Positions 1-6,654 of a DNA stretch of 9,357 bases are shown one piece after another (the stretch's first letter is position 1; the number at the start of each line of letters is the position of its first letter). A model generated the notes under the pieces. It saw only the letters and a program-made list of their open reading frames with translations. It had not been told where the DNA came from and ran no database searches. This DNA comes from Rhizobiaceae bacterium (GTDB lineage Bacteria; Pseudomonadota; Alphaproteobacteria; Rhizobiales; Rhizobiaceae), in the NCBI GenBank assembly GCA_028865845.1, contig JAGWJK010000102.1, positions 1 through 9,357 of the forward strand, read 5' to 3'. A program made the position numbers and the translations under genes.

Positions 1-201
1 GATCGGCATGTTCAGCACGGCAAGATGGTCGGCCATGAAGAAGGCATCGAATTTCGCCCGCTCCAGCGCCTGCGCAAAGCTGACGATATGCTTGAAATTA
101 AAGTTTGCATCCGGGTAGGCGCCGGGATAGCGCCACGCGCCCGTATGCAGGCTGACGGGGCGCATGAAGGCTCCGAGCTTCAACTGCTTCTGTTCAGTCA
201 T
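1..201 (-). CDS. Luciferase-like FMN-dependent monooxygenase, NtaA/SnaA/DszA family (partial, N-terminal 67 aa)
   Basis: Only the first 67 residues are present; the gene runs off the left edge. The visible part has the N-terminal signature of the NtaA/SnaA/DszA branch of the bacterial luciferase-fold monooxygenases: LKLGAFMRP, then a His-x-x-x-Trp-Arg element (HTGAWRYPGA, about residues 19-28), then an acidic/aromatic stretch (DANFNF) and ERAKFDAFFMADHLA (about 51-65), the second beta strand of the TIM barrel. Known members use FMNH2 supplied by a separate flavin reductase to oxidise sulfur compounds, aminopolycarboxylates or similar small molecules. The substrate cannot be told from this fragment. 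The ATG at 199-201 is preceded by a GAGAGGG Shine-Dalgarno-like stretch 9 nt upstream (complement of 211-217). It lies 131 nt downstream of the LysR gene on the same strand, so it may be read with it or from its own promoter. The 202-332 gap shows no convincing terminator or promoter. Confidence 0.85.
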   Translation of the reverse strand, partial: MTEQKQLKLGAFMRPVSLHTGAWRYPGAYPDANFNFKHIVSFAQALERAKFDAFFMADHLAVLNMPI

Positions 202-332
202 GGATCCAATCCCTCTCGTAAACCAAATGGCTGCGCCGCCACGCCCGGCAGCGACAATCATTCAGCAGGTAGGAGCATCGCCGGCGCATTCAAAGAGCCG
301 ATTTCATTAATTTGATCGGTTCGGTGGAATAT

Positions 333-1244
333 TCATCCGCCGGAGTTTTCGGCGCCGGTCTGCTGGCCGAAAACCTTGACGAGCCAGTCGATGAAAACCC
401 GCACGCGCGGCGAAAGCTGGCGGTTGCGGGGATAGAGCATCGAGACCGGCGTCCTCGTCAGCGGAAAGTCCTTCATGACCCAGACGAGCTCTCCGGATTT
501 CAAGGCGTATTCCGCATGGTAGCGCGGCACCTGGATCAGGCCGAGCCCGAGCTTTGCCGCCGAGAAGTAGCTTTCTGCGGCGTTGACCGAGACGGTCGCC
601 GGCAGCATGACGTTGCGGACCGCTCCGTCGACGATGAATTCCAGCGGCAGCAATGTCCCGGTCGCGGAAGAGCGGAAGCCGATCATGCGATGGCCGTCGA
701 GCGCGTCCGGATGTTTTGGCATGCCGAAGCGCTCGATATAGGCGGGTGCAGCCAGCGTGACCTCTTCGAGCATCGCGACGCGGCGCGCGATCATGTCGCT
801 ATCCTGCGGCGTGCCGACACGCAGGACGCAATCGATGCCCTCGCGGATCAGATCGACGAAGCGGTCGCCCTCCGTGATATAGAGTTCGATCTCCGGATAT
901 GTCTGCAGGAAGGACGGTAGGTTCGGCAGCACGAAATGCCGGGCAAGCGTGCCGTGCACATCGACGCGCAACAGGCCTTTCGGCTTGGCGCCTGCAAAGG
1001 CGCCCTCGGCATCCTCGATATCGGATAGAATACGCAGGCAGCGTTGGTAATAGGCCTCGCCGTCGAGGGTCGGGCTGACATGCCGCGTCGTTCGCTGCAG
1101 CAGACGAACGCCGAGCCGCGCCTCCAATTGCTTGACTGCATCCGTCACCGTGGAGCGCGGCAGGCCGGTGTCCTCAGCGGCCAGCGTGAAGCTGCGCCTC
1201 TCCACGACGCGGGAAAATACCCGCATGGCATCGAATCTGTCCAT
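333..1244 (-). CDS. LysR-family transcriptional regulator (CrgA-like group)
   Basis: A full-length LysR-type regulator of 303 residues, the usual size. Residues about 5-62 form the winged helix-turn-helix: MDRFDAMRVFSRVVE start, SFTLAAEDTGLPRSTVT recognition region, then LEARLGVRLLQRTTR wing. Residues about 90-295 form the periplasmic-binding-protein-like effector domain (GLLRVDVHG start; DCVLRVG; LGLGLIQVP; LSPRVRVFIDWL near the end), typical of the CrgA-like subgroup. Such proteins bind DNA as tetramers and respond to a small effector, which is not predictable here. The frame stays open for 77 codons upstream, but the ATG at 1242-1244 is where family homology begins and the extension would run through the divergent promoter and into the SDR gene, so the short start is chosen. 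The ribosome site is weak (AAAG close upstream). It is divergent from the SDR at 1369, the classic arrangement in which a LysR protein controls its neighbour and itself. Confidence 0.93.
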   Translation of the reverse strand: MDRFDAMRVFSRVVERRSFTLAAEDTGLPRSTVTDAVKQLEARLGVRLLQRTTRHVSPTLDGEAYYQRCLRILSDIEDAEGAFAGAKPKGLLRVDVHGTLARHFVLPNLPSFLQTYPEIELYITEGDRFVDLIREGIDCVLRVGTPQDSDMIARRVAMLEEVTLAAPAYIERFGMPKHPDALDGHRMIGFRSSATGTLLPLEFIVDGAVRNVMLPATVSVNAAESYFSAAKLGLGLIQVPRYHAEYALKSGELVWVMKDFPLTRTPVSMLYPRNRQLSPRVRVFIDWLVKVFGQQTGAENSGG

Positions 1245-1281
1245 TTTTCTTTGTTCGGAAATTTCGGATAGTGATGCCAAA

Positions 1282-1294
1282 TAATGGATGATTA
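1282..1294. promoter_or_regulatory. Candidate LysR box (T-N11-A) in the divergent lysR/SDR intergenic region
   Basis: The 124-bp gap 1245-1368 contains TAATGGATGATTA, which fits the T-N11-A rule for LysR-type sites with dyad symmetry (TAAT/ATTA). One more matching base pair flanks it on each side (ATAAT 1281-1285, ATTAT 1291-1295). A wider inverted repeat, CGGATA (1265-1270) and TATCCG (1293-1298), partly overlaps it. The box lies 38 nt from the LysR start and 75 nt from the SDR start, a suitable place for a shared operator. No -35/-10 pair was clear enough to call. The match is short and could occur by chance; the divergent position is the main support. Confidence 0.4.
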
Positions 1295-1368
1295 TCCGCA
1301 TCGTGAAAAGAGGCATTTTCTCCTCATCGAAACGCGCTGCGGCGCAGACACACCGAAGGATGAAGACA

Positions 1369-2109
1369 ATGACCAATCTTTCCAACAAAGTCGCCATCGT
1401 AACCGGCGCATCGCGCGGCATCGGCGCCGCGATCGCCGAGCGCCTTGCCAGTGACGGTTTCACCGTTGTCGTCAACTATTCCGGCAGCGAGGCCGCTGCC
1501 GAGGAACTGGCCCGCAAGATCGAGGAAAAGGGCGGCAAGGCATTGACCGCCAAGGCCGACGTTTCCGACGCCGACGCCGTTCGCCGCATGTTCGAGGCAG
1601 CCGAGACTGCATTCGGCGGCGTCGATGTCCTCGTCAACAATGCCGGTATCATGCAGCTTGCCAAGATCGCCGACGCCGACGACGCCAATTTCGACCGCCA
1701 GATTGCGATCAACCTCAAGGGCACCTTCAATACGTTGCGCGAAGCCGGCAAGCGCCTGCGCGATGGCGGCCGCATCATCAACTTCTCGACCAGTGTCGTC
1801 GGTCTGAAGCTCGAGAGCTACGGCGTCTATGCCGCCACCAAGGCAGCCGTCGAGACGATGACCGCCATCATGGCCAAGGAAATGCGCGGCCGCTCGATCA
1901 CGGTCAATGCCGTGGCACCCGGCCCGACGGCGACCGATCTGTTCCTCAACGGCAAGAGCGACGAGCTGATCGACCGCATGGCCAAGATGAACCCGCTGGA
2001 GCGTCTGGGCACACCGGAAGACATCGCCGCCGCCGTCTCCTTCCTCGCCGGCCCGGACGGCAGCTGGATCAACGGCCAGACCCTGCGCGCCAATGGCGGC
2101 ATGATCTGA
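1369..2109 (+). CDS. Short-chain dehydrogenase/reductase (classical SDR, FabG-like)
   Basis: A complete 246-residue classical SDR, normal length, cytosolic. It has the cofactor-binding glycine motif TGASRGIG (12-19), NNAG (90-93), the structural Asn in INLKG (N115), and the catalytic set S142, Y154 and K158 (Y-A-A-T-K). The C-terminal part has APGPTATDLF and ends with a WINGQTLRANGG motif, as in FabG/glucose-dehydrogenase-like members. The residue after the second strand is Asn rather than Asp (VVVNYSGS), as in NADP(H)-using FabG-type enzymes, so NADPH is the likelier cofactor (inference). It would interconvert a carbonyl and an alcohol on an unknown substrate. An in-frame ATG also exists at 1360, but GAAGGA at 1355-1360 sits 8 nt before the ATG at 1369, which decides the start. 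It is divergent from the LysR gene and probably its target. True fatty-acid FabG is less likely because no fab genes are nearby. Confidence 0.93.
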   Translation: MTNLSNKVAIVTGASRGIGAAIAERLASDGFTVVVNYSGSEAAAEELARKIEEKGGKALTAKADVSDADAVRRMFEAAETAFGGVDVLVNNAGIMQLAKIADADDANFDRQIAINLKGTFNTLREAGKRLRDGGRIINFSTSVVGLKLESYGVYAATKAAVETMTAIMAKEMRGRSITVNAVAPGPTATDLFLNGKSDELIDRMAKMNPLERLGTPEDIAAAVSFLAGPDGSWINGQTLRANGGMI

Positions 2110-2172
2110 GAGACGGCCTCGCGGCGGGATTGGGATTTGTCGCGCCGTTCCACTCGAGCCTTACGGTGCAAC

Positions 2173-2297
2173 GCCCCCTCAACCTGCGCTTCGCGCGTCC
2201 TTCTCTCCGCTGGAGAGAAGGTGGGAGTTTGCCGAGCCTGCGATTTCCCCTTCTCCCCTCGGGGAGAAGGTGGCCCGAAGGGGTCGGATGAGGGGGC
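2173..2297. repeat. RIME-like palindromic mosaic intergenic element
   Basis: A 125-bp element bounded by perfect 9-bp inverted repeats, GCCCCCTCA (2173-2181) and TGAGGGGGC (2289-2297). Inside are two strong hairpins. The first has arms CCTTCTCTCC (2199-2208) and GGAGAGAAGG (2212-2221) with a 3-nt loop. The second has arms CCTTCTCCCC (2249-2258) and GGGGAGAAGG (2261-2270) with a 2-nt loop. The two hairpins are near copies of each other. This layout resembles the rhizobial intergenic mosaic element RIME1, a non-coding dispersed repeat with two large palindromes. It fills the 261-bp gap between the two SDR genes. It could weaken read-through or affect mRNA stability, but neither hairpin is followed by a T run, so it is not called as a terminator. 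Some long open frames cross it and are not considered genes. Confidence 0.8.
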
Positions 2298-2370
2298 ACG
2301 AAGCCAACCTCAAATCGCAAGCCGCCATCCACCAATCAAGTTTCAGCCATATCAAACAAGGATCACGACC

Positions 2371-3273
2371 ATGAGCAAGCAAGTTATCGTCATCACCGGC
2401 GCATCGAGCGGCTTCGGCGCTCTTACCGCCCGGGCCCTCGCCAAGGCTGGCCACATCGTCTACGCCAGCATGCGAGAAACCGAAGGCCGCAACGCGCCAC
2501 AGGTGGCCGAAGTTGCCGCTTTCTCCAAGGAGAACGGCGTCGACCTCAAGGCCGTCGAACTGGATGTCGCCTCCGACAGCTCCGTCGAGGCCGGTATCGC
2601 CAAGGTCATCGCGCAGGAAGGTCATATCGACGTTATCATCCACAATGCCGGTCACATGTCCTTCGGCCCGGCCGAAGCCTTCACGCCGGAGCAGTTCGCG
2701 CAGCTCTATGACATCAATGTGCTGAGCACGCAGCGCGTCAACCGCGCGGTGCTTCCTCATCTCCGCAAGCAGGGCAAGGGGCTGATGGTCTGGGTGTCGT
2801 CGTCCAGCACCCGCGGCGGCACGCCGCCTTACCTTTCGCCCTATTTCGCCGCCAAGGCGGCGATGGATTCGCTTGCCGTTTCCTATGCCTCCGAATTGAC
2901 CCTCTGGGGCATCGAAACTTCGATCATCGTGCCCGGCGCCTTCACCAAGGGCACCAATCACTTCGCGCATTCCGGCTCGCCAGCCGACAAGGCCCGCGCC
3001 GCCGAATATGACAATGGCCCTTATGCCGGCGTTCCGGACAAGGCGCTGAAAGGGCTCGCCTCCCTGGAGCCCGCCGATGCCGATGCGGCTGCGGTGGCGG
3101 TCGCAATCGTTGACGTGGTCGGCATGCCTTTCGGCAAGCGGCCGTTCCGTGTTCATATCGACCCGTCCGAGGATGGCGCCGAGATCGTGAACGGCGTTGC
3201 CGACCGGGTTCGCGCCGAACTCTTCCGCCGCATCGGCCTGGAAGATCTGTTGAAGCCCGTCATCAACGCCTGA
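2371..3273 (+). CDS. Short-chain dehydrogenase/reductase (second SDR, about 300 aa)
   Basis: A complete 300-residue SDR, longer than the first and clearly of a different subgroup. Motifs: TGASSGFG (9-16) for the dinucleotide, LDV (64-66), HNAG (91-94) in place of NNAG, N116, and the catalytic S145, Y158 and K162 (S-P-Y-F-A-A-K). A C-terminal extension of about 50 residues follows the core fold. An Arg just after the second strand (ASMR, R35) favours NADP(H) (inference). The substrate is unknown; the family acts on ketones, alcohols, sugars or steroid-like molecules. The frame opens well upstream, through the palindromic repeat, but AAGGA at 2358-2362, 8 nt before ATG 2371, and the start of SDR homology fix the start. 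It follows the first SDR in the same direction after 261 bp and ends 33 nt before a strong terminator, so both may form one LysR-controlled unit or be transcribed separately. Confidence 0.92.
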   Translation: MSKQVIVITGASSGFGALTARALAKAGHIVYASMRETEGRNAPQVAEVAAFSKENGVDLKAVELDVASDSSVEAGIAKVIAQEGHIDVIIHNAGHMSFGPAEAFTPEQFAQLYDINVLSTQRVNRAVLPHLRKQGKGLMVWVSSSSTRGGTPPYLSPYFAAKAAMDSLAVSYASELTLWGIETSIIVPGAFTKGTNHFAHSGSPADKARAAEYDNGPYAGVPDKALKGLASLEPADADAAAVAVAIVDVVGMPFGKRPFRVHIDPSEDGAEIVNGVADRVRAELFRRIGLEDLLKPVINA

Positions 3274-3306
3274 CGGTTGAATAGCCAGCGCAATTTGAAC
3301 GCGTCA

Positions 3307-3350
3307 AAACGCCGCTCTTGGTAATCGAGAGCGGCGTTTCTTATCTTTCA
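3307..3350 (+). terminator. Rho-independent terminator after the second SDR
   Basis: A perfect 12-bp stem, AAACGCCGCTCT (3307-3318) with AGAGCGGCGTTT (3328-3339), and a 9-nt loop is followed by a T-rich tail (TTTCTTATCTTT). It starts 33 nt after the second SDR's stop codon. It ends the SDR transcript and insulates the cyclase gene, which starts 81 nt after the tail. Confidence 0.88.
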
Positions 3351-3361
3351 GTCGAACATCT

Positions 3362-3391
3362 TTGTCTTGTGCAGCGTTCCAAGCCTATAAG
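3362..3391 (+). promoter_or_regulatory. Possible sigma-70-type promoter for the cyclase gene
   Basis: TTGTCT (3362-3367) and TATAAG (3386-3391) are separated by 18 nt and lie between the SDR terminator and the cyclase start at 3431. The -10 matches the consensus at five of six bases and the -35 at four. An alternative -10, TATAAA at 3397-3402, has no well-spaced -35. This is an AT-rich pocket in GC-rich DNA and placed as expected, but the call rests on consensus matching only. Confidence 0.35.
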
Positions 3392-3430
3392 TTTCGTATA
3401 AAAGCAAGTTTTGAAGACTCGGGAGAATCC

Positions 3431-4645
3431 ATGGAAACGAAGGACATCGGCGAGATCGCCGCCTGGCTCATGCAGAGCGGGCTCAAGGGCGTGGCGGAGA
3501 CCGATATTCTCGCGGGATTCTGCGAGGCATGCCGCGCACGCGGGCTGAACATCGACAGGGCCATGGCCCTGATGGATACATTGCACCCGGTTTACGAGGG
3601 GCGCGCGTTTCGCTGGGACAACAATCAGGTCGTCGAACGCGAATTCGAATACGGCCCGTCCCGACAGGGAATAGCGGCCGAGAACTGGCAGCGCTCCGCA
3701 TTCTATTTCCTGCTGACCAATGGCGGCGAGGAGCTGCGCCGGCGTGTGGGCTTCGGCGAGCCGGCCGACTTCTACGGCCTGGAAACGCTCGTCAGCGATG
3801 GTCATACGGATTTCGTTGCTTTCGTGCACCGTTTCGAAGAGGGCGGCACGATCGGCGAGATGGATTGTTTCCTTTCGCATTATGCCACCAAGTCGGAGAG
3901 CGGCTTCGCCGACGAAGACATGGTGGTATTGCGAAAGCTCACGCCGGCCCTGGCGCTTGCCATCAAATGCACGGCCATGGGCCGTATCGCCCGCACCATC
4001 GCCGAGGTCTATCTGGGCGAGGATGCGGCGCGTCACGTGCTCGACGGCAAGATTACCCGCGGCAAGACAGAGCGGATTTCGGCGGCGCTGTGGTTTTCCG
4101 ATCTTGCCAACTACACCCGCATCTCGGATTCGGCTGAGCCGGACGAAATCATCCCGATGCTGAACGACTATGCAGATGCAGTGATTTCCTCGATCCATGA
4201 GGCGGGCGGCAATGTGCTGAAGCTAATCGGCGACGGGACGCTGGCGATTTTCAAGAACAGCGATTCCGGCGATGCCTGTGCCGCGGCATTATCTGCGGCA
4301 TCGCGTCTGCATGAGCGTTTGCGGGATCTCAATTCACAGCGGCAGATCGAGGGCCGGCCGGTGACGGACGTTTATCTCGGCCTGCACATCGGCGACGTGT
4401 TCTACGGCAATATCGGCAGCATCGACCGGCTGGATTTCACCGTCATTGGTCCCGCGGTCAATGAAGTCAGCCGCATTGCCTCGATGTGCCACTCCGTCGA
4501 TCGCAGCATCCTGATGTCATCGGCTTTCGTGAAGGCAGTGCCGGGTGCGCAACGCAACGACCTCGTGTCCGTCGGTCGCTACGCGCTGCGCGGCGTCAAC
4601 CGGCCTCAGGAGCTGTTCACGCTGATGTCTTCTGTCGCCGCCTGA
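3431..4645 (+). CDS. Class III (IIIb-type) adenylate cyclase, soluble
   Basis: A 404-residue protein predicted to make cAMP from ATP. The catalytic domain spans about 212-402. The first metal-binding Asp is D224 (WFSDLANYT) and the second is D268 in KLIGDGTLAIF. The adenine-specifying Lys is K264. In V-I-G-P-A-V-N-E-V-S-R the transition-state residues N344 and R348 are present. The position that is Asp in class IIIa is Thr (T337), the hallmark of class IIIb cyclases, several of which are bicarbonate-stimulated. All catalytic residues are in one chain, so a homodimer should be active. Residues 1-200 have no transmembrane segment or signal peptide and form a probable sensory domain that I do not recognise; it contains conserved-looking aromatic and acidic stretches (about 85-165). 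ATG 3431 is preceded by GGGAGAA a few nt upstream; the frame opens earlier from a TTG, which lacks such support. It converges with the acyl-CoA operon. Guanylate cyclase activity is less likely given K264. Confidence 0.92.
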   Translation: METKDIGEIAAWLMQSGLKGVAETDILAGFCEACRARGLNIDRAMALMDTLHPVYEGRAFRWDNNQVVEREFEYGPSRQGIAAENWQRSAFYFLLTNGGEELRRRVGFGEPADFYGLETLVSDGHTDFVAFVHRFEEGGTIGEMDCFLSHYATKSESGFADEDMVVLRKLTPALALAIKCTAMGRIARTIAEVYLGEDAARHVLDGKITRGKTERISAALWFSDLANYTRISDSAEPDEIIPMLNDYADAVISSIHEAGGNVLKLIGDGTLAIFKNSDSGDACAAALSAASRLHERLRDLNSQRQIEGRPVTDVYLGLHIGDVFYGNIGSIDRLDFTVIGPAVNEVSRIASMCHSVDRSILMSSAFVKAVPGAQRNDLVSVGRYALRGVNRPQELFTLMSSVAA

Positions 4646-4648
4646 CGT

Positions 4649-6616
4649 TTAGCGCCGACCGGCGGCAAACATCGGGCCGCCCTTGTGCGACGGAAAGCCG
4701 TAGCCGTTGATCATCACCAGGTCGATGTCGCTCGGGCGAGCGGTGATGCCATTGGCAAGCAGAGCTTCGCCCTCGTCGGCCATGGCCTTCAACAGCCGCG
4801 CGACGATCTCGTCGGCGGTGAATTTTCGCGGGGTAATCCCTTTTTCGACGCGCGCGGCTTCGATCAGCGCCGTCACCTCGGGATCGACGGTGCGTTTGCC
4901 GTCGGGATAGGCATACCAGCCACGCCCGGCCTTCTGGCCGAAACGGCCGGCCTCGCAGAGGCGATCGGCGATGACGACGTAGCGGGCGGCGGGGTCACGC
5001 GTCGCCGCCTGGCGTTTGCGGCGCGCCCAGGCGATTTCCAGTCCCGCCATGTCGTTGACGGCGAACAGGCCCATGGGGAAGCCATAGGCCTCCAGCGCGG
5101 TGTCGATTTCCTGCGGCAACGCGCCATCCTCGACCATGAATTCCGCCTCGCGCCGATAGGCCGAGAAAATACTGTTGCCGATGAAGCCTTCGGTGACGCC
5201 GCAGACGATGGCGAGCTTTCCGAGGCGCTTGGCGAAGGCAAGCGCGCTGGCGAGAACCTCCGGCGCCGTGTTCTCGCAGTTCACGACTTCCAGCAGCCGC
5301 ATGATATTGGCCGGCGAGAAGAAGTGCAGCCCGACGATCCGTTCCGGATGGGCGGTGGCGGCCGCGATGGCGTTCGGATCGAGATAGCTGGTGTTGGTGG
5401 CAAGAATGGCGTCGGAACGCACGATGCTGTCAAGGCGCTGAAAGAGTTCGGTCTTCACCGCAAGATCGTCAAATACGGCTTCGATGACGAGATCGGCCTG
5501 GGCAAGCTCTTGAGCGTCGGCGGCAACTATCAGTTTTGCAAGCCGTTCGTCGCGGCCCACGGCATCGAGGCGCCCGGATGCTACCGCCTTGTCAAGGATG
5601 CCGGCAATACGTTCACGGCCCTTCGCTGCCGCATCTTCCGTCTGTTCGATGCCGATGACCCGGTAGCCGGCGTTGAGCGTGGCAACGGCGATGCCCGAGC
5701 CCATCAGGCCGGTGCCGACGATGCCGACGGTCTCGATCTTGCGCGGCTGGACCTTGTCCAAGCCATCGACCTTTCCGGCCGCGCGCTCGGCGAAGAAGAC
5801 GTGACGGAGTGCTGCGGCTTCTTCACTGTCGCGGAGTTCGACGAAGGTGCGGCGCTCTTCGGCAAGTCCCTCCGCGAGCGGAGTTGTTGCGGCGAGGCGG
5901 ACGAGGCGCGCCGCTTCCTTTGGCGCCCGTTGACCCCGCGCTTTGCGGGCGGCGTCGGCTGCCGCCTTATCGAGCGCTTCGGCCGGCTCTTGCGCGATCG
6001 GCAAGGCCCCGGTGCGCCGCAGCGGCAAGCCGGCGGTTTTTCCGATTTCGGCCTTCGCGGTTTCGATTGGCGAACCATCGGCGAGGCTGTCGACGATACC
6101 CAGCTGCTGCGCTTCGCTCGCCTGTATGATCCGCCCGTTCGAGATCAGCTCGATGGCGGCGAGCGTGCCCGAAAGGCGCGGTAGGCGCTGCGTGCCGCCG
6201 GCGCCGGGAACGATGCCGAGTTTGACTTCCGGCAGGCCGAGTTTCGCGCTTTCCGATGCGACCCGCAGGTGGCAGGCAAGCGCCACTTCGAGACCGCCGC
6301 CAAGTGCCGCGCCGTTGATGGCGGCGGCGACCGGCTTGCCGAAATCCTCGATGTGGGAAATCACTTGCGGCAGGATCGGTTCTGCCGGCGGCTTGCCGAA
6401 CTCCTTGATATCGGCGCCGCCGACGAAGGTGTTGCCCGCTCCGGTCAGCACGATGCCGAGGATCGCGGCGTCCTTCTCGGCATGATCCAGCGCGGCCATC
6501 AGGCCGGCCCGGACGTCCGCCGAAAGCGCGTTGACCGGTGGATTGTCGATGGTGACGGTGAGGATGCCATCGGCTTGCGTTGCCGAGATGGTCTCTGAAA
6601 AGCGCAAGTCCGACAT
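4649..6616 (-). CDS. Bifunctional enoyl-CoA hydratase/3-hydroxyacyl-CoA dehydrogenase (FadB/FadJ-like), short C-terminus
   Basis: A 655-residue fusion carrying out two beta-oxidation steps: hydration of a trans-2-enoyl-CoA and NAD-dependent oxidation of the 3-hydroxyacyl-CoA. Residues about 10-190 are the crotonase domain, with oxyanion-hole segments GGADIKEF (66-73) and ALGGGLE (104-110) and the two catalytic glutamates E110 and E130 (LPEVKLGI). Residues about 294-475 are the NAD-binding domain, with GTGLMGSG (301-308), NTSYL (408-412), the His-Glu dyad H431 (HFFSP) and E443, and N481. C-terminal dehydrogenase domains follow from about 476. The protein stops a few residues after the conserved GYGFP...KGGPMF motif, whereas relatives usually continue about 40 residues more. 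ATG 6614-6616 has AGGG 8 nt upstream. It is the last gene of the operon, 38 nt after the RidA gene. A role in turning crotonyl-CoA from GcdH into acetoacetyl-CoA is inferred. Confidence 0.93.
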   Translation of the reverse strand: MSDLRFSETISATQADGILTVTIDNPPVNALSADVRAGLMAALDHAEKDAAILGIVLTGAGNTFVGGADIKEFGKPPAEPILPQVISHIEDFGKPVAAAINGAALGGGLEVALACHLRVASESAKLGLPEVKLGIVPGAGGTQRLPRLSGTLAAIELISNGRIIQASEAQQLGIVDSLADGSPIETAKAEIGKTAGLPLRRTGALPIAQEPAEALDKAAADAARKARGQRAPKEAARLVRLAATTPLAEGLAEERRTFVELRDSEEAAALRHVFFAERAAGKVDGLDKVQPRKIETVGIVGTGLMGSGIAVATLNAGYRVIGIEQTEDAAAKGRERIAGILDKAVASGRLDAVGRDERLAKLIVAADAQELAQADLVIEAVFDDLAVKTELFQRLDSIVRSDAILATNTSYLDPNAIAAATAHPERIVGLHFFSPANIMRLLEVVNCENTAPEVLASALAFAKRLGKLAIVCGVTEGFIGNSIFSAYRREAEFMVEDGALPQEIDTALEAYGFPMGLFAVNDMAGLEIAWARRKRQAATRDPAARYVVIADRLCEAGRFGQKAGRGWYAYPDGKRTVDPEVTALIEAARVEKGITPRKFTADEIVARLLKAMADEGEALLANGITARPSDIDLVMINGYGFPSHKGGPMFAAGRR

Positions 6617-6654
6617 GTGCGTTACCCTATCTTCGCCGTACTGTTCCGGCCATC

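Noticed and set aside
298..319. Weak inverted repeat CCGAT/ATCGG downstream of the LysR gene as a terminator
   Set aside because: Only 5-bp arms with a 12-nt loop and no T run on the relevant strand.
312..920. 202-codon open frame on the plus strand opposite the LysR gene
   Set aside because: Antisense shadow of the conserved regulator, with no domain or good ribosome site.
1245..1475. 77-codon N-terminal extension of the LysR reading frame
   Set aside because: It crosses the divergent promoter and overlaps the SDR coding region; LysR homology begins at the ATG at 1244.
2199..2270. The paired hairpins as a CRISPR array or tandem terminators
   Set aside because: There are only two copies, each is itself a palindrome, there are no regular spacers, and no T run follows either.
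2137..2370. 78-codon upstream extension of the second SDR frame
   Set aside because: It translates the RIME-like palindromes; AAGGA before ATG 2371 and SDR homology both support the shorter protein.
2179..3156. 325-codon open frame on the minus strand opposite the second SDR
   Set aside because: Antisense shadow; part of it reads through the palindromic repeat and it shows no domain.
4685..6184. 499-codon open frame on the plus strand opposite the hydratase/dehydrogenase gene
   Set aside because: Composition is that of an antisense shadow in GC-rich DNA with no recognisable domain; the minus-strand gene has clear catalytic motifs.
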